A DNA stretch of 64,000 bases from an uncultured Sutterella sp. Lineage in GTDB: Bacteria; Pseudomonadota; Gammaproteobacteria; Burkholderiales; Burkholderiaceae_F. The position numbers and the translations under genes were made by a program. Position 1 is the stretch's first letter; each line of letters begins with the position of its first letter. This document shows, in pieces, positions 27,055 to 36,608 of the stretch. The notes under the pieces are model-generated. The model was not told the origin of the DNA and made no database searches. It was given only the letters and a program-made list of their open reading frames with translations. The DNA lies in NCBI GenBank assembly GCA_900544335.1, contig UQUS01000003.1, positions 1 through 64,000 of the forward strand, written 5' to 3'.

Positions 27055-28398
27055 ATGAAAACCGTGAACGCAAAAACACTGTATGTGCGCAGCTTCGGCT
27101 GCCAAATGAATGACTATGACTCGAGCCGTATCGCTGATTTGTTAATCGACCGTTACGGACTGAAACGGGTAGCTGTCCCGCAAGAGGCCGACATCGTTGT
27201 GATGGTCACCTGCTCGATTCGAGAAAAGGCCCACGAAAAAACCTTTTCCGACTTAGGACGCCTGCGCGAGATGAAAAAACTCCGTCCCGGGATGCTTATT
27301 GCCGTCGGCGGCTGTGTAGCGAGCTTAGAAGGCATCGGCATCCTGACGCGTGCTCCGTGGGTTGACGTGGTTTTCGGGCCGCAGACACTGCACCGCTTGC
27401 CGGATTTACTTGAAGAACGGTTGAAAACAGGTAAGCCCCAGGTCGACACCTCGTTTCCCGAAATCGAAAAGTTTGACTGCTTGCCTAAGCCCTGTGTTCA
27501 AGGGGCAACGGCCTTTTGTTCCATCATGGAAGGGTGCAGTCACTTTTGCTCATACTGCATCGTCCCGTATACGCGAGGCGCAGAAATCAGTCGACCCGTG
27601 ATGGACGTTTTGGTCGAGTGTGCGCAGCTTGCCGACCAGGGTGTCAAAGAAATCACGCTCCTCGGGCAAAACGTCAACGGCTATCGGGGGCGGTCCCCGG
27701 ACGGTACGACGGCCGATTTTGCCCTTTTGTTGGACTACGTGGCGGAAATCGAAGGCATCGAGCGTATCCGCTTTATGACAAGTCACCCGACGGAGTTTTC
27801 CGATCGACTGATTGATGCTTTTGCACGGTTACCGAAGCTCGCGAATCACGTGCACTTGCCGGCTCAAAGCGGATCGAACGAGATTCTGGCGGCCATGAAG
27901 CGCGGCTATACGCGAGAAGAGTACTTGGACTGCGTCGAAAAACTTCGAGCCGTGCGCCCGGGAATTTCGATTTCCACCGATATCATCGTCGGGTTCCCCG
28001 GAGAGACCGAAGAAGACTTCCTCGAATCGATGTCGCTTGTGGAGGAAGCGAACTTTGACGCAAGTTTCTCGTTTGTGTACTCCAAGAGACCGGGAACACC
28101 GGCTGCGCGTCTTGAGGACACAACACCGCAATCGGTTAAATTGGCGCGCTTACAAAAGCTCCAGGCTCTGATCGATGAGCAAGCGAAGGCTATTTCCGAG
28201 TCGATGGTCGGAAAAATCGAACGGTGCCTTGTTGTCAGTCCCGCCCGTCGCGGTCAGGGGTTATTAAGTGCCCGTACCGACAACAATCGCATTGTCAATT
28301 TCCCGGGAGACGCGTCCTTAATTAACACGGTTGTTGACGTGCGCATCACCGCTGTCAATAGCCATACGCTCGGAGGCGAACGTGTCGGAGAAAAATAA
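27055..28398 (+). CDS. miaB: tRNA-2-methylthio-N6-dimethylallyladenosine synthase MiaB
   Basis: 447 residues of the radical-SAM methylthiotransferase family. The N-terminal UPF0004 domain has [23 protein letters not shown] and GGCVAS, giving three cysteines for the auxiliary 4Fe-4S cluster. The radical-[18 protein letters not shown] supplies CxxxCxxC near residue 160, and a C-terminal TRAM domain follows. It adds a methylthio group to i6A37 of tRNAs reading UNN codons. The usual NTC triad reads VTC (Asn replaced by Val), while the cysteine remains. The start at 27055 gives the normal N-terminus. It heads miaB-phoH-ybeY-lnt. Confidence 0.94.
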   Translation: MKTVNAKTLYVRSFGCQMNDYDSSRIADLLIDRYGLKRVAVPQEADIVVMVTCSIREKAHEKTFSDLGRLREMKKLRPGMLIAVGGCVASLEGIGILTRAPWVDVVFGPQTLHRLPDLLEERLKTGKPQVDTSFPEIEKFDCLPKPCVQGATAFCSIMEGCSHFCSYCIVPYTRGAEISRPVMDVLVECAQLADQGVKEITLLGQNVNGYRGRSPDGTTADFALLLDYVAEIEGIERIRFMTSHPTEFSDRLIDAFARLPKLANHVHLPAQSGSNEILAAMKRGYTREEYLDCVEKLRAVRPGISISTDIIVGFPGETEEDFLESMSLVEEANFDASFSFVYSKRPGTPAARLEDTTPQSVKLARLQKLQALIDEQAKAISESMVGKIERCLVVSPARRGQGLLSARTDNNRIVNFPGDASLINTVVDVRITAVNSHTLGGERVGEK

Positions 28399-29347
28399 AG
28401 AGGAGTCCCTCTTTTTTACCTTTGATGCCACGGCCGGCGAAACGGCGCAACTCGTGGGGCCATTGGAAGAAAACTTAAGGCGCATCGAAGCGGCGTTTCA
28501 AATCAAAATTCACCGTCGCGGAACACGCTTTACGTTAACGGGCGCGAGGGCGGCCGGCGCACTGCGCGTTTTGGAACTTTGTGCCGGACGGATTTTGTCC
28601 GGTGACCCGATTCGCAGCGAAGACGTGGATTTGGCTTGTATCGGCGAGGCTGCCGACGGGAAGGCCGGCAGCGTTCCCGAGGCCGTGTGTTTGAAGACGC
28701 GCAAAGCAGGACTGAAACCGAGAACGCCTCATCAGCGTGAGTACCTTAAGGCACTGCTTACGACCGATATTACGTTCGGAATCGGACCTGCGGGAACGGG
28801 CAAAACGTATTTGGCTGTTGCGGCAGCGGTCGATGCCTATGAGCGCAATGTCGTGGAACGCATTGTTCTGACGCGTCCTGCGGTTGAAGCCGGCGAGCGT
28901 TTGGGGTTTTTGCCCGGAGACTTGGCGCAAAAGGTTGATCCGTACTTAAGGCCCCTATATGACGCACTTTACGATTTACTCGGCTTTGAGCGTACGCAGC
29001 GCTTGATTGAAAAGCAGATTATCGAAATTGCGCCTTTAGCCTACATGCGCGGGCGGACGTTAAATAACGCCTTTGTTATTTTGGATGAAGCGCAAAACAC
29101 AACGCGCGAGCAAATGAAGATGTTTTTAACGCGCATCGGATTCGGGACGCATGCGGTTGTTAACGGGGACGTGACACAGATTGATTTGCCGCACGGAGCT
29201 AAGAGTGGTCTCGCTGATGCGGCGGCTATCCTTAAAGACGTCGTCGGGATTTCATTTGTTCGATTCGATGCGACCGATATCGTGCGCCATCCGCTCGTGG
29301 GCGCTATCGTTCGTGCGTATGATGCCGTAAAAAAGAAAGGGGAGTAA
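28382..29347 (+). CDS. ybeZ: PhoH-family ATPase (PhoL/YbeZ)
   Basis: 321 residues from a GTG start at 28382 with GGAGG upstream, overlapping the miaB end by 17 bp. An N-terminal KH-like nucleic-acid-binding region (about 20-75) precedes the PhoH ATPase: Walker [16 protein letters not shown] near residue 140, [18 protein letters not shown], Walker [13 protein letters not shown] and the sensor GDVTQIDLP. YbeZ works with YbeY in 16S rRNA processing and ribosome quality control, and the neighbour ybeY four bp downstream supports this. The older name phoH refers to the fold. Confidence 0.93.
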   Translation: MSEKNKEESLFFTFDATAGETAQLVGPLEENLRRIEAAFQIKIHRRGTRFTLTGARAAGALRVLELCAGRILSGDPIRSEDVDLACIGEAADGKAGSVPEAVCLKTRKAGLKPRTPHQREYLKALLTTDITFGIGPAGTGKTYLAVAAAVDAYERNVVERIVLTRPAVEAGERLGFLPGDLAQKVDPYLRPLYDALYDLLGFERTQRLIEKQIIEIAPLAYMRGRTLNNAFVILDEAQNTTREQMKMFLTRIGFGTHAVVNGDVTQIDLPHGAKSGLADAAAILKDVVGISFVRFDATDIVRHPLVGAIVRAYDAVKKKGE

Positions 29348-29351
29348 CACC

Positions 29352-29819
29352 GTGACGGAAAAAAAGCTGGCACTGACCTTTGAGCGAGCCGACGGAGACG
29401 AAGGACCCCTTAAGCGCCTTCCGACACGCCGAGAGATGACGAGTTGGATTCGGGAAGCCATCTGCCGCCACGCCATTCTCACCGTGCGCTTTGTGGGGAA
29501 AGTTGAGGGGCAAGCCCTAAATGCCCGATACCGGAAAAAAGACTATCCGACTAATGTTTTGACGTTTGACTACGCGCATAAACCGATTGCCGAGGCCGAC
29601 ATTGTCATTTGTACCCCGGTTTTGATTGAGGAAGCCGCCGCCCAAGGAAAGAGTTTTCGGGCGCACTTAGCGCACCTACTTATTCACGGCGTGTTGCATG
29701 CGATGGGCTACGACCACGTAACCGACGAGCAGGCTCAAAAAATGGAAGCGCTTGAGACACGGATTCTTAAAAAGCTCGGCTTTCCCAATCCGTATTCGGA
29801 TCCATCCCATGGGCACTAA
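29352..29819 (+). CDS. ybeY: Endoribonuclease YbeY (16S rRNA maturation)
   Basis: 155 residues from a GTG start. The zinc site motif HLLIHGVLHAMGYDH (HxxxHxxxxxH) near residue 115 is intact, and the upstream RKKDYPTNVLTFDY is the other conserved YbeY block. It is a single-strand-specific RNase involved in 16S rRNA 3'-end maturation and in degrading defective 70S particles. It lies 4 bp after ybeZ and 12 bp before lnt. The corC/ybeX gene that usually follows ybeY is absent. Confidence 0.95.
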   Translation: MTEKKLALTFERADGDEGPLKRLPTRREMTSWIREAICRHAILTVRFVGKVEGQALNARYRKKDYPTNVLTFDYAHKPIAEADIVICTPVLIEEAAAQGKSFRAHLAHLLIHGVLHAMGYDHVTDEQAQKMEALETRILKKLGFPNPYSDPSHGH

Positions 29820-29831
29820 AGGGTGCGCACT

Positions 29832-31370
29832 ATGCTCCGTGATGCTCGGCTAAAAACGGTCTTGATCCCTTCATGCTTTTGGGGGCTCGGGGTCGTTGCC
29901 TCGCTCGGGTTTCGCTTTCCGGGAGCGTATTTTTGGACGGCTGTCGCGTTTGTCGGGTTTATCTACCTACTGATTCAAGAAAAGCAACCGAAAGTCGGAG
30001 CGCTTGACGCCTTTTCGTTCGGAATCGGCTACTTTGCCTCGGGTTTGACCTGGGTCTTTCACTCGGTTTATGTGTACGGTAATGCGCCGTTGCTTCTTGC
30101 CGCACTCTCGGTTTTGGCGCTTTCGGCGGTCTTATCGCTTTTTCCGGCAGTTGCCGGTTACCTAGCCGTCAAAATTCGGGTTCCGGCTGCTCTGAAGGCT
30201 TCGCTTTTAATTCCGCTATTGTGGACGGGAGCCGAGTTTTTGCGCGGCGAGTGGATCGGTGGCTTCGGATGGCTTTCGGTCGGATACGCGTTTACGGACA
30301 ATATGCTTTCTTCGTGGGCCCCGATTCTCGGGGTGTACGGTGTGACACTCGTGATCCTTCTTACCGTAGGGGGAGCTTCCGGGGTTTTGATGCGAAGCGA
30401 GACTCTGGCAACTCGCCTTCTTTCGGGACTTATTTGTGTGACGGCCGTGCTCGGAGCCTATGCCTTAAAAGACATCGCGTGGTCGAGTCCGACCTCGCGC
30501 CTTGAGGTGCGACTGGTGCAGCCTGACCTTCCCGTAACAACGCGCGCGACTTACGCCATGCAACAAAAAGCGCTTGAACGCGTTGAGGCGATGAGCCTTT
30601 CGCACCCCCTCGGTCGCCCCCTTGATTTAATCTTGTGGCCCGAGAGCGTGTACGCGTTCTTGCCGGCTTCTCTTCCGGAGGCTTGGAAAGAAATTCCTCA
30701 AAAAGTAGCACAAAAACAAGGCTCCGAGGTTCTTTTCAATGCGTTTTCGATGCCGAAAAAACGCGCGATTTCCAATACCTTGTATCTCGCAAATGCTGAC
30801 CAAACACGCCCGATTTACTCCAAGCGGCACCTTGTGCCTTTCGGGGAGTTTGTGCCGTACGGCTTTCGTTGGATGGTCGATGCCTTAGCCATCCCGATGG
30901 CAGATCAAATTCCGGGCTCTGCCCCCTCCGAGCCCGTTTCGGTTGCCGGAATCCCGACGGCCCTTGGCATTTGCTACGAGAATATGTTTCCGGCGGAACT
31001 GACGGACTGGTTTGATGTCGGAAATCCGAACTTGATTATCTATAGCGCCAACCTCGGATGGTTTTCCGAGGCGGCCCTCCGGGAGTTTTCTCAAATGAGC
31101 CGTATGCGGGCCAAAGAAGCGGCGCGTCCTGTGTTGCAGGTCATCAATAACGCCGGGTCCGCCCTTTTTGACCCGGCCGGGGTTGAGGTGCGGCGCGCCG
31201 GCCTCGGTGCCCAAAACTTAGACGTGACGGTACGCCTTTTCAGCGGGAACCCGACCCTGTTTATGCACTACGGATTTGCGATTTTCGGGGCCCTCTGGAC
31301 GCTTCTTTTCGCAACAATTTTCGGGTTTTGCCGGCTCGCAAACCGCTTTTCTCGGAAAAGAGAAGCCTAA
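29832..31370 (+). CDS. lnt: Apolipoprotein N-acyltransferase
   Basis: 512 residues. Six to seven N-terminal membrane helices (residues 1-190) are followed by a periplasmic nitrilase-like domain carrying the catalytic triad in LWPESVYAF (Glu), YSKRHLVPFGEFVPYG (Lys) and LGICYENMFPAE (Cys), then a closing C-terminal helix. It adds the third acyl chain to the N-terminal cysteine of lipoproteins in the inner membrane. ATG 29832 is chosen because AAAGGG lies seven bases upstream; a GTG at 29823 in the same frame is too close to that site. It ends the miaB-ybeZ-ybeY-lnt chain. Confidence 0.95.
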   Translation: MLRDARLKTVLIPSCFWGLGVVASLGFRFPGAYFWTAVAFVGFIYLLIQEKQPKVGALDAFSFGIGYFASGLTWVFHSVYVYGNAPLLLAALSVLALSAVLSLFPAVAGYLAVKIRVPAALKASLLIPLLWTGAEFLRGEWIGGFGWLSVGYAFTDNMLSSWAPILGVYGVTLVILLTVGGASGVLMRSETLATRLLSGLICVTAVLGAYALKDIAWSSPTSRLEVRLVQPDLPVTTRATYAMQQKALERVEAMSLSHPLGRPLDLILWPESVYAFLPASLPEAWKEIPQKVAQKQGSEVLFNAFSMPKKRAISNTLYLANADQTRPIYSKRHLVPFGEFVPYGFRWMVDALAIPMADQIPGSAPSEPVSVAGIPTALGICYENMFPAELTDWFDVGNPNLIIYSANLGWFSEAALREFSQMSRMRAKEAARPVLQVINNAGSALFDPAGVEVRRAGLGAQNLDVTVRLFSGNPTLFMHYGFAIFGALWTLLFATIFGFCRLANRFSRKREA

Positions 31371-31471
31371 ACGGCTAAAATCCTGTCCCGATTGTTCTTT
31401 AGCCCGCCGGTTTTTCCCACGGGCTCTTTCCCGTTGTCTCAAATGGGTCTTGAACTCACGAAAAGGAAATT

Positions 31472-32374
31472 ATGATTACCTTTCAGGAAGTCATCCTGCG
31501 TCTGCAGGAGTATTGGAATCAGCAAGGTTGCGGGATTTTGCAGCCGATTGATATTGAAGTCGGTGCCGGCACGAGCCATACGGCAACGTTTTTGCGGGCT
31601 TTAGGTCCGGAACCCTGGCGCGCCGCCTATGTGCAACCGAGCCGCCGTCCGAAGGATGCCCGGTACGGCGAAAACCCCAATCGATTGCATCAGCACCATC
31701 AGTTCCAGGTGGTTTTAAAGCCGGCTCCCGTCAATATTGTGGATTTGTATTTGGATTCACTGCGGGCTCTGGGAATCGATACGCTCGTCAATGACATTCG
31801 CTTTGTCGAAGACAACTGGGAAAACCCGACCCTCGGAGCTTGGGGTCTCGGGTGGGAAATCTGGATGAACGGCATGGAAGTGACACAGTTTACGTACTTC
31901 CAGCAAGTGGGTGGTTTGGAATGTAAACCCATCACGGGCGAAATTACCTATGGGCTCGAACGCCTGACGATGTACCTACAAAACTGCGATAACGTGTTCG
32001 ATTTGGTCTATACAAACTGGAAGGACGGCGCGGGTAATGCCAGAACGCTTACCTACGGGGACGTGTTCCACCAAAACGAAGTCGAACAGAGTATCTACAA
32101 CTTTGAGGCAAGTGACCCTGTGAAACTTTTCGGGCAGTTCGACTACTTTGAAAGCGAAGCCAAGCGCCTCATGGATCTCAAACTTGCGCTTCCTGCCTAT
32201 GAGATGGTTTTAAAGGCCGGCCACACATTTAATCTCTTGGATGCCCGTGGTGCGATTTCCGTTACCGAGCGTGCGGCCTACATTGCCCGCATCCGTGCCG
32301 TGAGCCGTGCCGTGGCTCAAAGTTACTATGAGTCGCGCGAACGGCTCGGTTTCCCGATGTTGAAAGCAAAATAA
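31472..32374 (+). CDS. glyQ: Glycine-tRNA ligase alpha subunit
   Basis: 300 residues, the standard length for the bacterial (alpha2 beta2) enzyme. The active-site regions [39 protein letters not shown] and [21 protein letters not shown] are fully conserved. The alpha subunit binds glycine and ATP and forms glycyl-adenylate. AAAAGGAAAT precedes the ATG. glyS follows after 15 bp. The 100 bp between lnt and glyQ may hold a promoter, but none is convincing. Confidence 0.98.
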   Translation: MITFQEVILRLQEYWNQQGCGILQPIDIEVGAGTSHTATFLRALGPEPWRAAYVQPSRRPKDARYGENPNRLHQHHQFQVVLKPAPVNIVDLYLDSLRALGIDTLVNDIRFVEDNWENPTLGAWGLGWEIWMNGMEVTQFTYFQQVGGLECKPITGEITYGLERLTMYLQNCDNVFDLVYTNWKDGAGNARTLTYGDVFHQNEVEQSIYNFEASDPVKLFGQFDYFESEAKRLMDLKLALPAYEMVLKAGHTFNLLDARGAISVTERAAYIARIRAVSRAVAQSYYESRERLGFPMLKAK

Positions 32375-32389
32375 AAAGGGTGAAAAGAA

Positions 32390-34483
32390 ATGACCAGTTT
32401 GCTTGTTGAATTTCAGACCGAAGAGTTGCCCCCGAAGGCACTCAAGAAGCTTTCAGCGGCGTTTGCCGAGGGTGTGTTTCACGGGCTGCGCGAAAAGCAC
32501 TTTACGGGACCGGCCTCGGAGGTAACGCCCTTCGGATCGCCGCGCCGTATGGCCGTTCTCGTGACCGATGTGCTCGCTAAGTCCCCCGATGAGCCGTTCC
32601 GTCAGAAACTTGTTCCTGTTCAGGTCGGGTTAAATTTCGACGGCGAGGCCACTCCCGCTTTAAGTAAGAAGATGGCCGCCTTGGAAATTTCCTGCCCCGT
32701 CTCCGAGCTATCGCACGTGACGGAAGGGAAAAACACCTATTTGTATTACGACGGTGTGCGTGCCGGAGTGACTTTGGCCGAAGGCTTACAAAAGATTTTG
32801 GAAGAAACCGTCAAGGCGCTTCCCATCCCGAAAGTGATGAATTATCAATTGGCCGACGGCGTAACGACCGTGCAGTTCGTGCGCCCGGTCAAGCACCTGA
32901 CGGCCCTCTATGGGGAAGACGTTGTCCCGGTGACGCTTTTCGGTCTTCATGCCGACCGCGTTACGTCCGGACATCGCTTCCACACCCAGGGACTCATTGC
33001 GATTGATAGAGCCGATGACTACGAAGAAACGCTTTTAACAAAAGGCAAAGTCATCGCGAACTACGAGCGTCGCCGTGCCGTTCTCGTTGACCTCCTTAAG
33101 AAGGAAGCGGCCAAGGACGGCGGGACGCTCATTGCGCCCGAAGCCTTAATCGATGAAACCAATTCCTTGACAGAGTGGCCCGTTATCTACACGTCGACAT
33201 TTGAAGAAAAGTACCTTGCCGTTCCCGAAGAGTGCTTGATTCTGACGATGCAGACCAATCAGAAGTATTTCCCGATGCGCGATGCCGCCGGACACCTGAT
33301 GAATCGCTTCTGCCTTGTCTCGCACATTGAGGCCAAAGACGGCGGTGAGGCGATTCGTTCCGGTAATGCGCGTGTCGTACGTGCCCGCCTTGCCGATGCC
33401 GAGTTCTTTTATAAGGAAGACTGCAAGGAAACTCTTGCTAGTCGCGTCGAGGGTCTTAAACACGTTGTCTACCACAACAAACTCGGCACGCAGGCCGATC
33501 GCGTCAAACGTGTGATGGAGCTTGCGGCCTCGGTTGCCGGAAAAATCGGCGCCGATGCAGAAAAAGCCAAGCGTGCGGCGTACCTGGCTAAGGCCGATTT
33601 GCGGACCCTGATGGTCGGGGAATTCCCGGAACTACAGGGTATCATGGGTGAGTACTACGCGAAAAACGACAAGGAAGACCCGGAGGTGGCGCTGGCCGTG
33701 CGCGAGCACTATGCGCCGCGCTTTGCCGGTGACGCCCTTCCGAGTACGCCCGTGTCGATGGCCGTTGCCATTGCCGACAAACTTGAGACCTTAACGGGTA
33801 TGTTCGGTATCGGATTGCTGCCGACCGGTGATAAAGATCCCTTTGCGTTGCGTCGCCATGCGCTCGGCATTTTGCGCATGATTATCGAGCGCAATTTGGA
33901 TCTAAGTTTGGAAGACCTCGTGAAAAGCGCCTTTGCCGTCGAGCTTTCCGTGCCCGGCGTTAAGGATGCGACCGACGCCCTCATGACGTTCTTTTTCGAT
34001 CGCTTGCGGGTCATGCTTCGTGATGAAGAGTACTCGGCTCAGGAAGTCGATGCTGTTCTTGCCAAACACATCGTCAAGCCCGCCGATTTCGTGCGTCGCA
34101 TCGAAGCGGTCAAGAAGTTCATGATGCTTCCGGAAGCTCAGAGTTTATCGGATGCCAACAAGCGTATCGGCAACATCTTAAAGAAGGTCACAGGCGACAT
34201 TCCCGACGCGGTTTGCGAGGGGTTACTTAAGGAGCCTGCCGAGCAGGAGCTTTATAAGGCCCTTTGCGAGCACGAACCCGTAGCACGTCTTTTGTATGAA
34301 AACAGCGGCTACGAAGGGATGCTCGCATCGCTTACGCCCCTAAAAGCCCCTGTCGATCGCTTCTTTGCCGATGTGATGGTCAATGCCGAAGATTCGGCTG
34401 TTCGAGCCAACCGTCAGGCCCTGTTAAAGCGCCTGAATGTGCTCATGAACAGTGTGGCCGAACTCTCGCATCTGGCTAACTAG
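32390..34483 (+). CDS. glyS: Glycine-tRNA ligase beta subunit
   Basis: 697 residues, matching the family. It starts SLLVEFQTEELPPKALKKL and contains VTPFGSPRRMAVLVTDV, LTMQTNQKYFPMRD, an HD-like middle segment (ADLRTLMVGEFPELQGIMGEYYA) and a C-terminal anticodon-binding DALR-like domain ending AELSHLAN. The beta subunit recognises tRNA-Gly and helps position its acceptor end. It is co-transcribed with glyQ, and plsC begins 12 bp downstream. In related betaproteobacteria gmhB often lies at this junction; it is absent here. Confidence 0.97.
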   Translation: MTSLLVEFQTEELPPKALKKLSAAFAEGVFHGLREKHFTGPASEVTPFGSPRRMAVLVTDVLAKSPDEPFRQKLVPVQVGLNFDGEATPALSKKMAALEISCPVSELSHVTEGKNTYLYYDGVRAGVTLAEGLQKILEETVKALPIPKVMNYQLADGVTTVQFVRPVKHLTALYGEDVVPVTLFGLHADRVTSGHRFHTQGLIAIDRADDYEETLLTKGKVIANYERRRAVLVDLLKKEAAKDGGTLIAPEALIDETNSLTEWPVIYTSTFEEKYLAVPEECLILTMQTNQKYFPMRDAAGHLMNRFCLVSHIEAKDGGEAIRSGNARVVRARLADAEFFYKEDCKETLASRVEGLKHVVYHNKLGTQADRVKRVMELAASVAGKIGADAEKAKRAAYLAKADLRTLMVGEFPELQGIMGEYYAKNDKEDPEVALAVREHYAPRFAGDALPSTPVSMAVAIADKLETLTGMFGIGLLPTGDKDPFALRRHALGILRMIIERNLDLSLEDLVKSAFAVELSVPGVKDATDALMTFFFDRLRVMLRDEEYSAQEVDAVLAKHIVKPADFVRRIEAVKKFMMLPEAQSLSDANKRIGNILKKVTGDIPDAVCEGLLKEPAEQELYKALCEHEPVARLLYENSGYEGMLASLTPLKAPVDRFFADVMVNAEDSAVRANRQALLKRLNVLMNSVAELSHLAN

Positions 34484-34495
34484 AGGCATTGTCGT

Positions 34496-35245
34496 ATGCG
34501 CCTTTTGCGTTCGCTTCTTTATTACGCGCTTCTACTGATTGCGGTCGTTCCCGTCGGCATCGGTTGTCTTTTCACGTGGCCCGTAACGAGCACCAAGTGG
34601 CGCTACGACGTTTTCGAGCGGCCTTACATGCGCTTTGCCGTGCAGTGCGCACGGGTCATTTGCGGCCTTGATTTTGAGGTGCGGGGTCTTGAGAACGTTC
34701 CTGTAGCCGGCGAGCGCGTCGTGATTTTTTGTAAGCACCAATCGGCTTGGGAAACGCTTTTTCTTCCGGCGTACATTCCCGGGTACATTGCCTACGTGTA
34801 CAAGGAGTCGCTGCATTGGATTCCGTTTTTCGGCTGGGCAGCCAAGTCCATGCAAATGATTCCGATCGATCGCAAAAACGGGCGCCTGGCGTTCGAGCAG
34901 ATTATGCACGGCGGTGCACGCCTTTTAAATACCGGTTGGTGGATCGGCATTTTCCCGGAAGGCACGCGAGTTGCACCCGGGGCGACAAGCACCTTTAAGA
35001 CAGGCGGCGCTCGATTTGCCGTTCGGCAAAAGGCGAAGGTGCTTCCGATTGCCGTTAATTCCGGGGAATTTTGGGCTAAAAACGCCCTGGAAAAGACACC
35101 GGGTAAGATTATTGTTTCCATCGGGCCGGCTATCGATACACAGGGTAGGGACTTTAACGAAGTCAATTATCTTGCGAGCACCTGGATTGAAGAAGAAGTG
35201 CGCCGCATCGGAAACCCGCGGTTTTATGACGCATCTCTCTCCTGA
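34496..35245 (+). CDS. plsC: 1-Acyl-sn-glycerol-3-phosphate acyltransferase
   Basis: 249 residues. A hydrophobic N-terminal segment (about 5-30) anchors the enzyme to the inner membrane. The acyltransferase motif I reads KHQSAWETLFL, with Glu instead of Asp in the H-x4-D position, a variant I recall from betaproteobacterial homologues. Motif III appears as IGIFPEGTRVAPG near residue 160 and motif IV as VLPIAVNSGEFW. It acylates lysophosphatidic acid at sn-2. The following metalloprotease gene overlaps its end by 20 bp, so expression is coupled. Confidence 0.93.
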   Translation: MRLLRSLLYYALLLIAVVPVGIGCLFTWPVTSTKWRYDVFERPYMRFAVQCARVICGLDFEVRGLENVPVAGERVVIFCKHQSAWETLFLPAYIPGYIAYVYKESLHWIPFFGWAAKSMQMIPIDRKNGRLAFEQIMHGGARLLNTGWWIGIFPEGTRVAPGATSTFKTGGARFAVRQKAKVLPIAVNSGEFWAKNALEKTPGKIIVSIGPAIDTQGRDFNEVNYLASTWIEEEVRRIGNPRFYDASLS

Positions 35246-36020
35246 GCAACTTTCGCTATTTGACGCGTCCGAAAATAAGGCGCCGACGACGTTCTCTTTT
35301 CGAAGCGAAGGCAAAGCAACTCTTACGCTTACGCCTCAAATTCCTTATGTTCTAAAACGTGTACGACGTCGCTCGGTCGGGCTACGCATCGGGCCGGCGG
35401 GCCTGGAAGTCTCGGCCCCTCGCTACGTCAGTCAAACGGAAATCGACCGCATCATCGCTCAAAAGCGCACCTGGATTGAAAAGAAACTTGCCGAGCGCGC
35501 CGCATGGCGTGAAAGGGAAGGGATCGGTGCAATGCGTTTTGAAAACGGAGGAATGATTCCGTATCGGGGCTCGCGCCTTTGCCTTGCCGTGCTCGGAGTG
35601 ACCAAGACCGGGCTTCTTTCGGACGGAAAAACCCTGGCTCTTGCGCTTCCCCCGACAACTGAAGTCAGTCGCATTCGCGAGGCCGCTCTGGCCTGGCTTG
35701 TCAGTCAGGCGCAAAGCGTCATCGGCGAGCGCATGACGTATTGGACGGCAAAAACGGGTCTTACGCCGCGCTCCTGGCGTCTTTCGAATACCCACGCAAG
35801 GTGGGGAAGTTGTTCAGCCGATCGCTCGATTCGCCTGTGCTGGCGCCTCATTTTCTTTACCGATGATGTGATCGATTACGTCGTCGTGCATGAACTTACG
35901 CACATCAAACACATGGACCACTCGACTCGGTTTTGGCAAGCCGTACAGGAGGTTCTTCCCGACTATGTGCGCTCTCGAGAAAAATTACTCGGGGTTCCGG
36001 CCGGCGAATTGGAGTTCTGA
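35226..36020 (+). CDS. YgjP/M48-like metal-dependent hydrolase (SprT-like)
   Basis: 264 residues. The C-terminal YgjP-like (DUF45) metallopeptidase domain has the zinc motif VVVHELTHIKHMDHSTRFW near residue 215-230 (HExxH with an additional His), preceded by the family's WGSCSADRSIRLCWRLIF. The N-terminal ~60 residues are variable and start SPEQLSLFD. The role is unknown; E. coli YgjP is called a UTP pyrophosphatase-related or zinc-protease-like protein. The ATG at 35226 lies inside plsC; the same frame is open much farther back but that part only shadows plsC. Confidence 0.85.
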   Translation: MTHLSPEQLSLFDASENKAPTTFSFRSEGKATLTLTPQIPYVLKRVRRRSVGLRIGPAGLEVSAPRYVSQTEIDRIIAQKRTWIEKKLAERAAWREREGIGAMRFENGGMIPYRGSRLCLAVLGVTKTGLLSDGKTLALALPPTTEVSRIREAALAWLVSQAQSVIGERMTYWTAKTGLTPRSWRLSNTHARWGSCSADRSIRLCWRLIFFTDDVIDYVVVHELTHIKHMDHSTRFWQAVQEVLPDYVRSREKLLGVPAGELEF

Positions 36021-36098
36021 CGGGGGAATCAAACATGAATACCCTGATTTAAAAGAATAAATTTTATTTCTTCCCGGATTCGCCGAGCTAAGCAGAAT

Positions 36099-36135
36099 GT
36101 GGTAGAGTTCGGTAGAAAAGTGGGGAAAAGTGGTT
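36099..36135 (+). promoter_or_regulatory. Probable MraZ-box (GTGG repeats) upstream of mraZ
   Basis: Four near-regular repeats with TGG or CGG at 36100, 36110, 36121 and 36131 (spacing 10, 11 and 10 bp). In E. coli MraZ binds TGGG direct repeats of about 10-bp period in its own promoter to repress the dcw cluster. The position 45-80 bp ahead of the mraZ start fits the same autoregulation. Confidence 0.6.
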
Positions 36136-36179
36136 TCCCTTCGCATCGTTTGTCTTCAATCCGCACAGAGGAATCGGAC

Positions 36180-36599
36180 GTGTTCCAAGGAACATCGTTA
36201 CTGACGCTTGATTCTCGCGGCCGTATCGGAATCCCCGCACGGCACCGCGAGGCTTTCAAGATTTCCGATGTGACGCTGACGCGCCACCCGGACGGCTGTG
36301 TGTTGCTGTATCCGAGAGCGCTTTGGGAAGAAAAGAGGGCGGCATTAACGGCCTTGCCGTATGCCTCGCGTGTCTTCCAAAGAATCGTTCTCGGTAGTGC
36401 CGTCGACCTGCAAATCGATGCCGTCGGTCGTATTTTGATTCCAAGTGAGTTAAGAACCTTGTGTGGTCTGACGCGCAAGGTCGCGCTTGTCGGTTTGGGC
36501 GACCACTTGGAAATTTGGGATAGCACGCGTCTTTTGGAACAAGAAAAGAGCGGGCTGGAAAAAGGATTCGGCGAGGCAGCCGAAAGTTTTCGATTTTAG
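36180..36599 (+). CDS. mraZ: Transcriptional regulator MraZ
   Basis: 139 residues from a GTG start with AGAGGAA upstream, so the protein begins FQGTSLLTLDSRGRIGIPARHR, as in the family. It contains two tandem SpoVT/AbrB-like DxxGR modules: LDSRGRIGIP near residue 10 and IDAVGRILIP near residue 85. MraZ is a dodecameric DNA-binding repressor of the division and cell-wall cluster that it heads. The same frame is open 27 codons farther upstream, but that part overlaps its own operator. rsmH starts 9 bp after its stop. Confidence 0.95.
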   Translation: MFQGTSLLTLDSRGRIGIPARHREAFKISDVTLTRHPDGCVLLYPRALWEEKRAALTALPYASRVFQRIVLGSAVDLQIDAVGRILIPSELRTLCGLTRKVALVGLGDHLEIWDSTRLLEQEKSGLEKGFGEAAESFRF

Positions 36600-36608
36600 G
36601 GGGCGACG

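Noticed and set aside
34971..35225. Upstream extension of the YgjP-like gene
   Set aside because: The extra 85 codons lie entirely within plsC in another frame and show no family similarity.
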